Shown: positions 10,551 through 33,355, counted from the stretch's first letter. The stretch: 64,000 bases of DNA from Anticarsia gemmatalis (GCF_050436995.1 NC_134764.1:3596001-3660000), one strand, 5' to 3'. Notes: generated by a model from the sequence alone, not told the origin. Translations and numbers: made by a program.

Positions 10551-13500
10551 ATGCCTCCAACTGAAGCCGATGTTCCACAACCAGTGGCGGCGGTAAAACC
10601 GAACCCGCGAAACAATCCGGTGATGTTCAAAATATTTCAAAATGTACAATACAATGTTGTTCAACACAAGAAATACGTCAAGGAAATGGTGAAGCTGTAC
10701 AAAAAAGTAAGAAACCAATTCTATTTACTGTCTTTCAGTATCAATCAAACAAGTTTTCCACCGAAAATACTTGAAAATTAGTTATGGGCATGTTGAGCGT
10801 GAAGTTTGTATAACATTTTTGATGTAATTAGGAACATTTTTTCCATCATAATAATATATACTGTACCAACATCCTTGTCTACAAATAATAAATAAACATC
10901 TAATGTCCCAAAACAGGCTATTAACACCCATTATTTATCCTGGCTATATTAATCACACAAGAACTGTAAAACATGAATTTGAATGCTTACATTATGTTCT
11001 CAGCTTGATGAAGATACCTTCCGGGAAAGCTTCAAGAACGCCATGATGTATTTGTTCACATTCGGAGACACCAGTGCCAATGTGGACCGTGTCATACAGT
11101 TTGTGGCTACATTCTGCACCTCCTTGGATGATGAGGAAGAGTTCTTGCTGTTCATATTTGATATTATATTCAATGTAAGTATTCTGGAATACTTAAAACT
11201 TCTACAAGTATAGAGGAATAGTGTCATAGGTATTTTGGGTGTATGCACATCTCTGTTATAATATCTTACTGGACCCAAATACCATAACCTGTTCTTCAAG
11301 TAAAATAACAAAACAGTGAGAACTTTCGACCCACTTAATGAAAATCAATCTTGTTAATGTAAATTGAAAATCTGGCTGTTAACTTAGGGTAATACCTACC
11401 TACTTCTTATTAAATTTTTAATTATTACATTGTTGAACAAATTGATATAGCATATTTAAGTGTTAAGTTTATTGAATTTTGTTGTATGCATAATAATGCT
11501 GTTTTTGTTTTATTTTCAGTGCCAATGTGTATCAGGTCAGTCAGTGAGGTACCGTGCCAGTCAGCTGCTGGCAGCTGTGCTGTCTGCACTTGGTGATGAT
11601 GCTTCTCTTGATGATGACCTCTGTGATAAACTACTTGCCTCACAGGTACCTATTGTCTTGTATATGACCAATTGTATGTTTTTATGAAAACTAAAATAGA
11701 AAGGCTATAACATGACAATTTTTTATTTTATTTTCATGTTCGGCTAGGTCTTCTGCTTATGTAGTGTATAATATTTTTTAAAAGCATTAGTTATTTGCTT
11801 TTCCAACTCTATGACAGTTGTTGAAAAACATAGTATTCTGTATACAGATGCAAAGACTACAAGATACTCGTGGCGCAGTTCGGTGTAGGGCTGCCTTAGC
11901 ACTACAGAGACTGCAGAATCCTATGGAGCCTGATGATGAAGTGACTCGTGCCTACCGCTTCCATATGAGCTGTGACCCTAGCTCCTCTGTTAGAAGGTAC
12001 AGATTATTTTTAGCCAATAAAGATTTTATTAGTAATATATACATTATGTGGAAAATGAATGAAATCCTTAAACATAATTATCTTACAACTGCCTTTATCT
12101 TTGATCAACCACGATCAACCATTTGCTCGATCACTGATACTTTTGCCTTCAAAGCGTAATACACACAATGCACTCAAAAATGGTACACAAAATGCAACCA
12201 TTTCTTTTACTTTAACGTTTTGTTCTGATTATCGTCTTACAGAGCGATAGTGATGTCAATAGCGAAGTGCAGTCGCAACGTGCCATTCGTGTTGGAGCGC
12301 CTGTGTGACGTGGACGAAGCTGTGAGGCGCGCGGCCTTCCTCTACATCGCAGCGATTAATGTCACGCAGCTTAGGGTGCGGCAGAGACTGCTAACCCTCA
12401 AGGTAATAAACCCATGAAGCTCACAATGTTCAGTTTTACTGTGGTTTACCTTCACTGTGACTAAATCTACATGACAATAAAGTAAATGACTCTGGTTGTA
12501 GACAAAGAATGGCACCTATTAGGTGCTTAGAAACGATCAGTTGATTTTTTTTTTTGCATTTCGATGCAAAGCAGACTTGTTCAAGGATTACCTTTTCCAT
12601 TTTGTGAGTTATGGCAGTGGCATAGTATTCCACCGTAAATAAAGTAATGGTGGCTTAAATGGTCTTTTTCATAGTGTTGTATTTTCCTTTATCTGTGAGT
12701 ATGTTAGCTTCGTAACATAGCTTAGACTTCTCTTTCCGTTTCTTACATCTTAATTTGCAATCCTCTTCTTCCAGGTCGGTCTTACTGAACGTAGCGTGCG
12801 TGTTCGTCGAGTGGTAGAAGAGATCCTAATACCGGGCTGGCTGAGCACATTCCAGGGCAATATTGTAGATCTACTGAAAGCTATACGACTCGACAACGCG
12901 CACGATGCAAAAGACTCGCAGTATGTTGCTGGAAAACTACTCGAGTCATTGTTCAAGTAAGTTTATTGAAATGGAAACAATAGTTAACATGTATAAAACT
13001 GGCCCTTTTTTTTCTATGTGGTAGGCAGAAATCAAAGAACTAACTAACTTTTAACTACAATAATTAGAACCATCAACGAGGAGGAATGTTTGGGAGACTA
13101 CTGATGAGAGTACTAAGTACCAATTTTCTAACTATTTCCTTTGAGTCATCTCTGACATATAATTGAAGGACACTGTTTCATTCCACAGTCAATCAACATT
13201 TCAGAAATGTCTTGTAAAGGAAATTGTTAATGTTTTTTTTAATCTAGTAATAGAATATTCTATGAATGAATTATACTTTCTACATTTTAGGCGCCTACCA
13301 ATATCAGAGCTACTAGAATGGCTCCCAACAGACCGAAGTCTTCGTCTGATCCCTGCGGAAAAGCTGAACAAGGAAACTGCGTGGTACTGGCGTCATCTAG
13401 CAGAACATTTGCAGAAGATTGAAGACGACGAGACTCTGGAGACAATACTACCAGACTTAGTTGTGTTGACTGGATATATTAGAGCGTAAGTTTGAAATTG

Positions 13501-16500
13501 TAGAAGGCAACTTGTTGTTTAACAATATAGCATACTTGTACACGTACTTCTACTCTTAAATGATTCGGAAAGTTGGTGCAATATTCTATTTGCTCGCTAA
13601 TGTATAGATATAAGCTGTAGTGTTAAATAAGTTATAGAGCTGCTTAATATTTTCAAATAGAGAAGTTATGATCTGGTTATATGTTTACATTAAAAGCAGG
13701 CAAAAAAGTCACGCCTTTGACATGAAAACAGCATATTTCGAATATAAATTCCTCATTATAACGCTATCTTTCTGTATTATACACAGTATCGTAGAGTCTC
13801 CATGTCCAGATGAGAGTGAGGATCCGGTCGGGTTCAGCACTCGACAGTATGTGTTACACGAACTGGGTACTATGTTGAAAGTATACGACGCCACCGACCC
13901 GACTGGAAGAACGGCATTGCAGACATTGATCACTGATGTTCTTACTGGTAAGTAAAATTTTGTAAATGAAACATTGCGTTTGCGCCTCTAGCGACTGTGT
14001 ATTTTACTGCTATAGAATTATTCTCATACTCTCATAACTTAGTGAGAGGGTGTTTCAACACAACCGGTTAAAACAGGTTAATAGTGAATAGAATATAAAG
14101 TAGCTGGAAGACGCGGGAAAGTAATAAAATTAGCTAATTAGCAAATAAAGTGACGGCGTCCGTTCTTGTTTCCTAAATAAAGAATCATTACATAATTTTA
14201 TTCATTAATATGGTTTTCCTGTGGTTTTAGTAAACCAATAGATAGAATAAATACTTCGTACTTCCCAGGTGACTACGGTCCTCTAAACGCAGACGTAATT
14301 CGCGCGTTCGTGTCAGCACTGGAACTAGTAGTGCCGGACATAACGCCGCGTATGGAACTGCTCGGTGGAGTCCTCAGCGCACTGCGCGATCCTCCCGAGC
14401 CTGATGTACCACCACCACCGCCTCCGCCACCCGTTGATACTTCAGAGGCTAAGCTTCAAGTAAGTACACTCACAAATTGTTGTTGAATGTTTTCTTGTAG
14501 ATGTTTTACTCTCAAATGCTGTCAATGTCACATGTTACCATAACTTAACTGCGGACAGAGAAACAGCAAACGTTAAAGGTTTTTCTACTATTTTATTTTT
14601 ATGACTTTATTAGAACTCAAATACTTTAAGAAAACTCTAATACTTGATATAGCCTGTGTTTACATTAAATGAGTAGGGTTTTCTAAGTTATGAGTAATTA
14701 AAATATTTATTTCTTTCCCAGAGAGCAAGACTCCGTGTATCATTGAACGTCGCCATCGAAGCTCAAGAAGAAGCTGTCAGGGAACAAAATTACGCACTTG
14801 CAGCTGAATGCAAAGCCAAGGTAAACTATAAAAAATCTATAACACAAAGTAGTTTAAGAAACAATCGCCTTTGATCTGTGTTACCAATATATCAATAGTT
14901 ATATATTATACGATTCTTGTTTTTCATAGGTGGCAGATATTCAAAAGAAACTGGACGAGTTGACAATACAGCCTCCGCCGCCTCCTCCAGCACCTGTACC
15001 GGTAAGTTGTCGATTTAAGTAAATTATTAACCTTATAAAAATGTGCATTGTATATAATTTTATTTGTTTCATGTAAATAATCAAGAACTTTTAAAAGCGT
15101 AGGAATAACAGACGCAATATTTAACGTAACGCAAATATAATTAACTCTCTTTATATCAATCCGAATGTAACGTGCCAATGTCGATAAAACGCCATGTTTG
15201 ATTTAAAAACATGACGTTTCACTTAATATATTATGAACAATATGTTATACTTAATATATAGGTATGTTAGTTTGTAAGGTATATATCTATGAGCCATTGT
15301 AGATTGATAATAAAATGATTTATTATTATATTATTTTTAAAATAACGTATTATATTTCACAGACAATCAAAGAGAAAGTATCAGACTCGGCGACTCTGAT
15401 CAAATGCCTCACAATACTGAACTGCGCGCTAGACACCCCACAGATCACTACTGTCACGCCGATGATGCAAATGATCTTTAGTGAGCTCGAAGTGGAGATA
15501 TTCCAGAACCCGGACATTATTGAGACGTCGCTGGAAACTGTAGCTTTATATGGCATGCTTGATAAGGAGTTTGCTAAGGAGAATAAGGCGTTTTTCTTTG
15601 CTAATGTGAGTGCAAACTGTTTGATTTTAATATTAAATTAAAAACTGAAATAGATTTATGAAATTTTCTTTAAGGTGAAAAGCTTATTGTTGTGGTAATT
15701 AAGACAGAGTTTAGCTCATAATTCTCTTTTGTAATACAGTTAAAGTCTTACAAGTAATTTTCGTAATGTACCATTATCTTGTTGGTACTACAAAAAAAAA
15801 ATAGAACATATCGTTTGATTTACGAAGTTCTAAATTCTGATTCTAAACAGCTCCATACCGGCTTTAATATTACGTTTTATTTTTTTAAGAACTTTTCGTA
15901 ATAATCTAGTAATTTATGAATATTCTGGCCTCACAACACCTACTGTTTCTAAGAGAGGGTGCAAGAGTTTTCTTCATATCATTTATTCTATAATTCCAGT
16001 TAATCGACACATCGAACGAGCGCACAGTATCCACGGTGCTGCGCTGTGTCGTGGACCTGCTGTGTGTGCACGGCGCGCGACTGTTCGAGGACGACAGCCA
16101 CAGCGACACCGTCACTACTAACAACACTACGAGGAAACGTAGCACCTTCCACGCGGACATTGATGATGATGGTAATATTACTCTTATTATTATTGCTAAA
16201 AGTTGTAACACATATTAATGTTTATTTTGTATCATAATAATTTTAATTGAATTAAATTAAAGGTCTGAAAAGAAACGAATGTTTCGTAACACATGCATAA
16301 TTATTCAGTGCTAGCCGATTTGCAAAGCTCCGCTGGCCCACAAATTTCTGCCTATTTTTCAGCCACTTAGGGATTGAATTTGAATATCCCATGTTACATT
16401 CATGTCGTCTATATGCTTTATAACATCAAAATCCATCTAATGGTTCAGCCGTGAAAGCATAGACTTCTGAATCTTTAATTTTATTACGAACGTTACTATA

Positions 16501-19500
16501 TCTAAAGTAAATGATTAGCTATAAAGTTTATAATTTCCTTTTCAGCTGTCAGTGTATCAGAATCTATCATATCGATGTCACCAACTCACAGTACTGTTAT
16601 TGAACTACTCCTCAAGATAATGGACAGCACTGTGAGTATCCTACATTATTACTGTTTTACATATTTAATTACAATAACTTTAACTTAAAAACATATCAGT
16701 TTCTAATATTGAAACAAGATAAGAAAGAATCTTAAATAACTTTTTGTGTGATTTTGTTACAGTGTGCTGCATATAGACTCATTATTGTAGAGGGTTTATG
16801 TCGTCTACTACACTTAGGCCATCTCGAATCTCCTGCTATACTCAGCAGGCTACTACTTCTATGGTTCAATCCTGCCACAGGTAAAAAACTACTTTATGCA
16901 CTTTGGCTGCAACTGTATCAAAGTTGTTATCCTTCAAAGTGTTGTGAGCCTTGTTACTTAGATTTTTCTTCTTTTAGTTGATGAAGACATGCTTCGACAA
17001 ACGATTGGTGTATTCTTCCAAACGTTTCCTACGACCGTGGATGGAGCGCAAGAACAGATACAGGTTCGTGGACCATTATTTTTATTCCAAAATCTTGGTA
17101 ATAGATTGTGACCAGCACTTTCAATGATTAAGATGAATGCTATCTAGTAACAACTTTTTGTTGTTCCAACAGAAAGCTACGCTGCCTACTCTTCGTGCAT
17201 TAGTGAATGCGCCGTCCAGTTCCCCGCTTGCGGAAATAGATCAAGAAGCTGTCGTCAGATTTATTGTGTCACTTACCAGAGTCAACCACGAGGTTAGTTA
17301 TAGTGCATGTTGAAGTAAAAACAATGATGATTTAACGGTACTTTAAACAACTTACATAATATTGTTTTTATTTTAAAACTACAACATTTTTATCAGAAAT
17401 TGGTTTACCGCTACCTTACAAAATTACAGTAATACGAAAGCCACTGGTGACAATATAACGGAATCAAATGGTGTGTTGTACGGATTTAAGACGTTTCATC
17501 TACGTGAAACATTAGATTGAATACACAAAAACGCTATATAATGATGTATTTCTAGATCTAACGATAATAATTTATTTTCCAGTTGGCGGACAGTCAAGGC
17601 GGCATGGCGACCGTGCTGTGTCAGTACATCGTCCGTCGGCCCACGGCGGCCGAGGTGGGGCTGGCGTGCCGCGTGCTGGCGCTACTGTCGCCGCCCAGGG
17701 ATGCACACCTCGCCTCCGAGCTCGCGCATATGCTGCGAGATCTTTGTCTTGTGAGTACATGATTATGTCTCATGTATTTATTAATTAATTTTACCCATTA
17801 CGGCCCAGCAAGGGTCTCCTCCTGGAATTAGTGGAGGGTTAGGCTTGAATCCACCATAAAGTAGACTATGATAATTTTTGTGTTAAACTAGCACAGATGC
17901 TAACTTTGTGTTTATCCCGATATATCCCAAGTTATACCACAAATGAAAAGTGGTACTACTTTAGTAAAAAAAAATATTTTCGTGTGAGGTGTAAGGAACT
18001 AATTATAATGTCTTCGCTTCAGAAACTACCGGATAAACAATCATGTAGAAACCTCACACGATACTTGGGCGCATTGGAAGCATCAGAACGTGCCAGTCTC
18101 AATAAGATGTCACACACCGGCATCACAGAAGGAACGATGCAAGAAGACTCGTTAGCGCCTTTGGGAAGAATCACAACATCACTACGTAAGTACTTAAACT
18201 TTCACTTGCAATTACTTGTGCATCGCAAATGTACGTCCAAGGCCTGCTACATACATGATTCGTTCATTGACCGTTGAAGCATATAGACGTGCTCTTATGC
18301 ATTATTTAATATAGTTTATAATATATTGACCTCCTTTAGAATTTAATTGTGTAGTGCGTTGACAATGCAAGCTTGCAAATTCCATCGTTAGTAATGAGTT
18401 TATAAGTTACGGGTACGTGTATAATAGATAGAAATACTAAAATGGAGAACAGCCCCTGCACCCCGAGTAGGTCGCCTCAACACTCCACTTCCGTGTCTCT
18501 TGAAGTGGTGTCTACAGCAGAGTTGCAGAGATGGATGACGACCATTGAGACATATTTGAATGAAGTGTGCTCCATATCCACCGAGGGTAAACTAAACTCG
18601 GATCAAAAGCTTAAAATCTCAAACTTATGTCGCAAAGTTGGGAAAGGAACGTCTGAAATGGCGGTTCTGTATCAGTCGCTGAAGCAGCAAGCCCTGGACT
18701 TATCAAGTAAGAATGAAGCTCTGAAAGAAAAGTGCGACTTGACAGAACATATTATTGCACTCAAGCAGACGGTCCAGGAGTCATCGACCGTTGGAAATGT
18801 TTCGTTTGCCGATATGGTCAAAAAGGGAGCTAATAGTTTTGTTCGACCCGCTAACCTCAGCTCTGTCGCCGTATACCCGAAGGATAAACAGAAATCTAGC
18901 GACGAGACGAAAAACCTTGTACAAAAAATAATTTGTCCGGAAAAAATGAAGTTGAAGGTGCGCGGACTGCAGAAAACGAAAAACGGAGGCGTTATAATTA
19001 GCACGGAGACAAAAAATGATGCCGAAAAGTTGAAACAAGCCGTGCAACAATCTACGTTTGGACTCACAGCCGATGAACCCCAAAAGCGCAAACCTCGGAT
19101 TGTGATCGTTGGGGTTCCCTCCGCAATGCCCGAAAAAGAGGTTTTTGCCTGCATATTCGAACAAAACATAGCCGAGAAAATTCCATCTTTGACACTAGAA
19201 AAACCTTTTTGACCACATGCAAGTTAAGCCACAAATCCGGCAGGAAAGATGCCCCGAACTGTAATTATATAATTGAAGTCCCTGCTAATATTCGCAAGGC
19301 TCTCATCACTCAGACTCGTATATTCATAAACTGGACCTCTTGTCCTGTTAGGGACTTCACACTTGTAACTAGATGCTACAAGTGCCAGCAGTACGGGCAT
19401 GCGGCAAAATCTTGCCGTGAAAGTCACACCATTTGTGGACACTGTGCGGCTACGGGACATAAAATAGACGCTTGTATATTGAAGCATACCATGGAGCCTA

Positions 19501-22500
19501 AATGCGCTACTTGCACACGTTACAATAAGCCCAATAAACACCAAACAGGAATAGCAGAGTGTCCCGCTAGAAAAGCTGCTGAACAGAGATACATCAACTC
19601 TGTTGATTATGAGGGTGCATAGGCGTTTAATTAAGTTATTTTTCGTAATAATTATGTGTGTGAACTTTGTACTTCATTATTATATTACTTCATTATTCAC
19701 CAATGTAAACATTCCATCAAACACTACTGACCCACTTACACTCGATTCCTTAGTTAGCAAATTTCTGAACTGCGTCATTAAATGCTTGACCTAGATTTTT
19801 ATTTTTGTTTCAATATACATGTCTCGTTACTTAAGTTACATATTAGCATATTTTGTCATTTTTATATAATGATAGTGTATAGGTCCATTATAATCTTTAT
19901 ATTAACATAGTACTGCAATAATTGTGTTATCAAGGACTCTGACGGCCTTGTTCTCTGTCTCACCGTAACACAGGTACAAACCTAGCACGGGAGCTGGGGA
20001 ATAATGTCTTTTTGGTCTGGAGTATGATACAGTTTTGTAGTGCTATCTAAACTTTACTTTGCCAGAAATTTTAACTATTATTATTTAATATCTAAATATT
20101 GTATAAGTAAATTTTTGTTTTTTATCAATAACGCTCGCCGTATCTAAGAGCCTGTGATACAGGATTTATTTATCCTAATACAGACTCCCTATGTTTTTAT
20201 TATGTACCTACCTAATATTCTAACTATAAGACTTATATTAAACTTTATGTATTAATTTATTTGAATAAATTGAATTAAATTGAATTGAATTAAATTTTCG
20301 GTTTCGCATTAAACGGCCTAGCCGGGCGGTATTACCGAATTTGTTGATGAATTTTCGGAAAAAATGCTACTCATATCGCCGCGCCTGAATGCTGGAACCG
20401 AACTGTGACAATCAGACCCGAAGGAACTATCCAATCGGCACAAGCCGAACAAGTGCAGTAATTGCTTCGAATCGGTTTTTGCCGAACAGAACGTGTGTAG
20501 CAAGCCTTACTTTTTCTTTCAATCTCAGTCTTTTAAGTACCTAAGGAGAAGCTTTAAGTACCTAAGAATCAGTACTTATATCTTTGTTTGTTTCAGCTCA
20601 ACCTATAGCTCGCAGTACACACGTCGTGGTCAACGAAACAGTAGAGGAAGAGGTTGAAATCGACGAAACATCGCCCACCGATGACCCTGCACTCTCAAGG
20701 ATATCAGAAGGTAATTTATACAAAGATTCGCAAAGAGTTAACGAGAGGGTAACACTTACAATTAATTAATTCTTCGTTTAGCCACACATAGACCAAATAC
20801 AAAATTCAATACAAAACGTATACGTACACGCACGCAGTTTTGCATGTGTGATGCAGAATCTAAACTATATTTTACGTCATTCAACACACGGTATTTTATT
20901 ATGATGTATTTATGTACAGCTCAACCACAAGCAGAAAGCAGTCGAGCCATAAGGAACTCGTCAGAGACGGACACGGGCCCGACGGCAGACCCGTCAGATA
21001 TACACAGTGATTCTAGCAGTGGTGTATCGCCCGTTAAAAAACCTAAGATCAGCAAAGGTAAGTCACCCTCACAATTAACGAAATTCTTATGCAATCTCGC
21101 TTATAGATTGTAGGAGTGTGAACTTAAAGGTTATAGATTTAAACAGTAATTACCATCCCACAGATATATGAACTTGATGAAATGGAATGTGTCCAGTGCT
21201 TTGGACTTACATGAACTCTACTAGTATAAGTGGAACCAACTGTCATTCGACAGTGTCAATAAAAGTCACGGCATGATCACTACAAATATTATTTTACTTT
21301 TTATTATAATAAAGTTTCGTTTAGCACAGAGTTACAAAGTACATTTAACCAAACAATGTTAACTGTAATTGTCATTTGACATGCATTTTCAGCCAAGAAA
21401 AAGTTATCAATGAACAAGGCAGGTTCAGACACCACTAAAGTAGCCGCTAAAGAAAAAGCAAGTAAAGACAAACAGGAATCAAAGGAAGACAGTGATAAAG
21501 GCGGTGTCAAACGAAGCAGATCGCAGCGATCCTTAGTCGATGTTGAGAGAGGTGAGTGATATTTACATCAACAATTACTTGGAAAGTAATGCCTAAAGTA
21601 AATTTAATGCCAAACAGCTCCTTCTTATAGATAGTTTTGATACTTTGAACATTTAATACTTTGCTATAGTATTTGAACTTTAACGTTTCAGCACGATTTA
21701 AATTAAAGGCTTTTTTTTGACGTAAAACATTTTATTCGTACAATAATCTTGTTTCTACACATCAGTAACTGCACCAGTCGTAATATCCGTCACTTGTGTA
21801 TTATTACTGGCAACACTTAAACTGTTATATTTATTTATTGCAGCACGAAAACTCAAATCAGACACTAAATCCGAAGCCGATACTAAAGCCGACACTTCGC
21901 CGAAAGCTGACACAAAGGCCGAGGCCAAAACAAAAGCCGAGTCTAAAACAAAAGCCGTAGCAAAATCGAAAGCCGAAGCCAAAACCAAAGCCGACAAAGC
22001 ATCAAAGGCTGAAACTAAGTCGAAAGGCAAGAGTAAAGCCGCCCCTCCTAAAGAGACGCCATCCCCTCCTTCTGATTTGGACGTGTCAAATGTGACTGTG
22101 CGAAGATCCACGCGAGGCGCACAGTCAGGGTCCAGCACTGATTCTAGCTCTCCTAAAGTTGTTGCCAAGGGGAAGAAGAAAGTCGTGAACGAAAAGGAAG
22201 GTGAGCTAATTTTCATGTGACTTTTCGTCTTTAAGTAACTTTGTTTTGTTGAGTTTTTGTAGCGGACTAATGAAAATATGAAATGGCATTTGCAAAAAAC
22301 CTGTAATATTGTATTTACCAAAAATCCAATAACCCGTGATATACCAAAATAATAACTCTCATTACCATTGCTAGTTCCAACCAGTCGTACTATTCTACAT
22401 CGTATTAAATGTTTAAATAATTATTTCAGAGAAAGTCACTTTTTACGTCTCTTTGACATTTGAATTTCCGATTTTTTATTTATACCTAAAATATTTATAT

Positions 22501-23444
22501 ACCCTTTGTCTAGTTGTCACCTAGTCCGCAAGTTCTTGCAATCTGGTAAGCTTGATAATATATCATAACGTCTTTACAGTAAGCAAGCCAGTGAAGCGCC
22601 TGACTAGATCGTCGGCGGGTTCTCGACGCAGCAGCGCCGGCAGCTCGCGCTCACAGTTCGATGACTCAGACGACACTATACTACATACTATCGTTTATGA
22701 GAAAGAATTTGTAAGTATTACCATACCTTTGTGACTATAGAAATGTACACACACTTATTTATCTACTGTCTTATATCCTTCTCCTAAGGCTTGCTACACA
22801 CATATTCGGTTCGGCAATATTTATCGAACAACAAAACCGTCTCGATTCACTTGTTCGGCTGGTGACGATCGGATTCAACTACACATATTTAGTTTTGCCG
22901 CCTGGCTAGACCGATTAATGCCGATCCGAATATGTGTATACCAAGCTGAAGCATAAATTATGTAAGTCGGTAATTAATAATATTAATAGCCCTACCCATA
23001 CGTTGAAGTAAATAAGTAATTGTAGCGGCACGTTGTATAATAATATATGAGTTGTCTTTACCTACTACATACTTAATTTATTTTGTCTCACAGGAACAGG
23101 AAGTGTTGAATGATTCAAGTGAACTGGTCGACAGTCGACGTGATTCAAAAGCTAATGTTACCATTCCCGAGACGCCTGACGCAAGTGAAGAGTGAGTTAT
23201 CCATAACGTATTACATTATAAGAAAATAACATACTTTTTACCCTTCATTGTTTTATCAAAGGTTGCCAAAGGGGTTAACGTGAGACAGGCAACCGATTGG
23301 TGAAATATTTCTCAAATCCCCTTGGCAGCATATTTTTGAAAGAAAACATGTTGTGCCGTATTTTAATATTTTTTTTTTCTTTCTAGGTCTGAGTCCGAAC
23401 CCGAAATACCCATAAAAGGCAAACGTAACACCAAGAAAAAATAA
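10551..23444 (+). CDS. Cap-G: Condensin complex subunit 3 (Cap-G/NCAPG), 26 exons
   Basis: Exons: 10551-10706, 11004-11174, 11520-11645, 11848-11996, 12243-12402, 12775-12956, 13291-13485, 13787-13947, 14269-14459, 14722-14820, 14930-15001, 15363-15605, 16000-16171, 16546-16631, 16763-16880, 16978-17063, 17173-17292, 17583-17750, 18023-18185, 20597-20710, 20920-21057, 21393-21551, 21844-22200, 22580-22710, 23094-23191, 23387-23444. In-frame product is 1290 residues. Family marks seen: VRRAIVMSIA, AVRRAAFLYIA and GWLSTFQGNIVDLL in the N-terminal HEAT region; ALAAECKAKVADIQKKLDEL coil in exons 10-11; LLLWFNPAT and LPTLRALVNAPSSSPLAEID in the C-terminal Cnd3 region. Known: HEAT-repeat subunit of condensin I; with the kleisin Cap-H it binds DNA to compact mitotic chromosomes. 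Polyproline runs flank the coil. From about residue 960 on it is disordered and basic (Lys/Ala/Glu repeats in exon 23), longer than I expect for vertebrate NCAPG. N-terminal start: first ATG, no competing upstream exon. Confidence 0.95.
17788..17875 (+). repeat. Dispersed repeat B fragment in Cap-G intron 18
   Basis: TTACCCATTACGGCCCAGCA then AAGGGTCTCCTCCTGGAATT, followed by GAATCCACCATAAAG. It matches copies at about 35746, 41488, 59722 and 61308, which share CCCATTACTGTCCCACTGC and GAGTCCACCACGCTGGCCAA. An interspersed retroelement fragment; the family name is not known to me. Confidence 0.65.
18310..20300 (+). mobile_element. Gag-only non-LTR retrotransposon copy in Cap-G intron 19
   Basis: Approximate limits. 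Contents in order: a leader, a gag-type ORF (18442-19622, frameshifted), about 0.65 kb of non-coding 3' sequence, and a tail of TTGAATTAAA/GAATT repeats ending near 20296. The tail is a typical 3' terminus for moth LINEs of the R1/jockey group (established pattern; assignment is inference). The reverse-transcriptase ORF2 that should lie between gag and the 3' end is absent, so this is an internally deleted or naturally gag-only element. It is in the same orientation as Cap-G and inside an intron of about 2.4 kb. No target duplication was found by eye. Confidence 0.75.
18442..19622 (+). pseudogene. Frameshifted retrotransposon gag (ORF1) with CCHC zinc knuckles
   Basis: Two overlapping open stretches, 18442-19212 (256 residues) and 19209-19622 (137 residues, from its own ATG), are in different frames. 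Together they have normal LINE ORF1 architecture. The N-terminal part has a Gln/Lys-rich coiled coil and a KMKLKVRGLQKTKNGGVII segment like an RNA-recognition fold. The C-terminal part carries TSCPVRDFTLVTRCYKCQQY followed by three CCHC-like knuckles (CYKCQQYGHAAKSC, CGHCAATGHKIDAC, CATC...). The break lies by the T-run near 19205-19210, right after LEKPF. It could be a disabling indel or a programmed shift; a single copy cannot tell. In related elements the nucleocapsid binds element RNA in the particle. Confidence 0.8.
20310..20508 (-). repeat. Dispersed repeat G, copy 1, in Cap-G intron 19
   Basis: Its right end reads, on the minus strand, GGCTTGCTACACACGTTCTG followed by TTCGGC; its left end is CGGCCTAGCCGGGCGGT. 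Both segments match the hairpin-like element at 22788-22947 (GGCTTGCTACACACATATTC and CGGTCTAGCCAGGCGG on its complementary strand). Same family, opposite orientation. It abuts the 3' tail of the gag element. Confidence 0.6.
22788..22947 (+). mobile_element. Hairpin MITE, repeat G copy 2, in Cap-G intron 24
   Basis: The left arm GGCTTGCTACACACATATTC...TTCGGCAATA pairs with the right arm ATGCCGATCCGAATATGTGT...CCAAGC. Total is about 160 bp with no coding potential. A divergent relative sits at 20310-20508. Confidence 0.65.
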
Positions 23445-23460
23445 ACTAGCTGTATTTTGT

Positions 23461-23466
23461 AATAAA
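23461..23466 (+). terminator. Poly(A) signal AATAAA of Cap-G
   Basis: AATAAA 17 bp after the Cap-G stop codon, overlapped by a second AATAAA. This gives a very short 3' UTR. Confidence 0.7.
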
Positions 23467-23497
23467 ATAAAATAATCTATTTTTCTTATCCTATTCT

Positions 23498-23503
23498 TTT
23501 ATT
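23498..23503 (-). terminator. Poly(A) signal AATAAA of the GMC oxidoreductase gene (minus strand)
   Basis: TTTATT on the plus strand, i.e. AATAAA on the minus strand, 38 bp after the GMC stop codon. Only about 32 bp separate it from the opposing Cap-G signal. Confidence 0.65.
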
Positions 23504-23540
23504 TCTTATCAATAATAACTAAATTTACACTTAGTATCAA

Positions 23541-33337
<9,797 letters not shown>

Positions 33338-33355
<18 letters not shown>

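Noticed and set aside
18672..19169. 165-residue minus-strand frame inside the gag element
   Set aside because: Shadow of gag on the opposite strand; no recognisable domain.
20597..21057. Exon duplication between Cap-G exons 20 and 21 (both begin CTCAACC in the same phase)
   Set aside because: Similarity stops after a few codons; the encoded sequences do not align well.
21755..22321. 188-residue open frame on the minus strand (Ser/Ala/Phe-rich)
   Set aside because: Antisense of the Lys/Ala-repeat exon 23 of Cap-G; its composition is the complement of that repeat.
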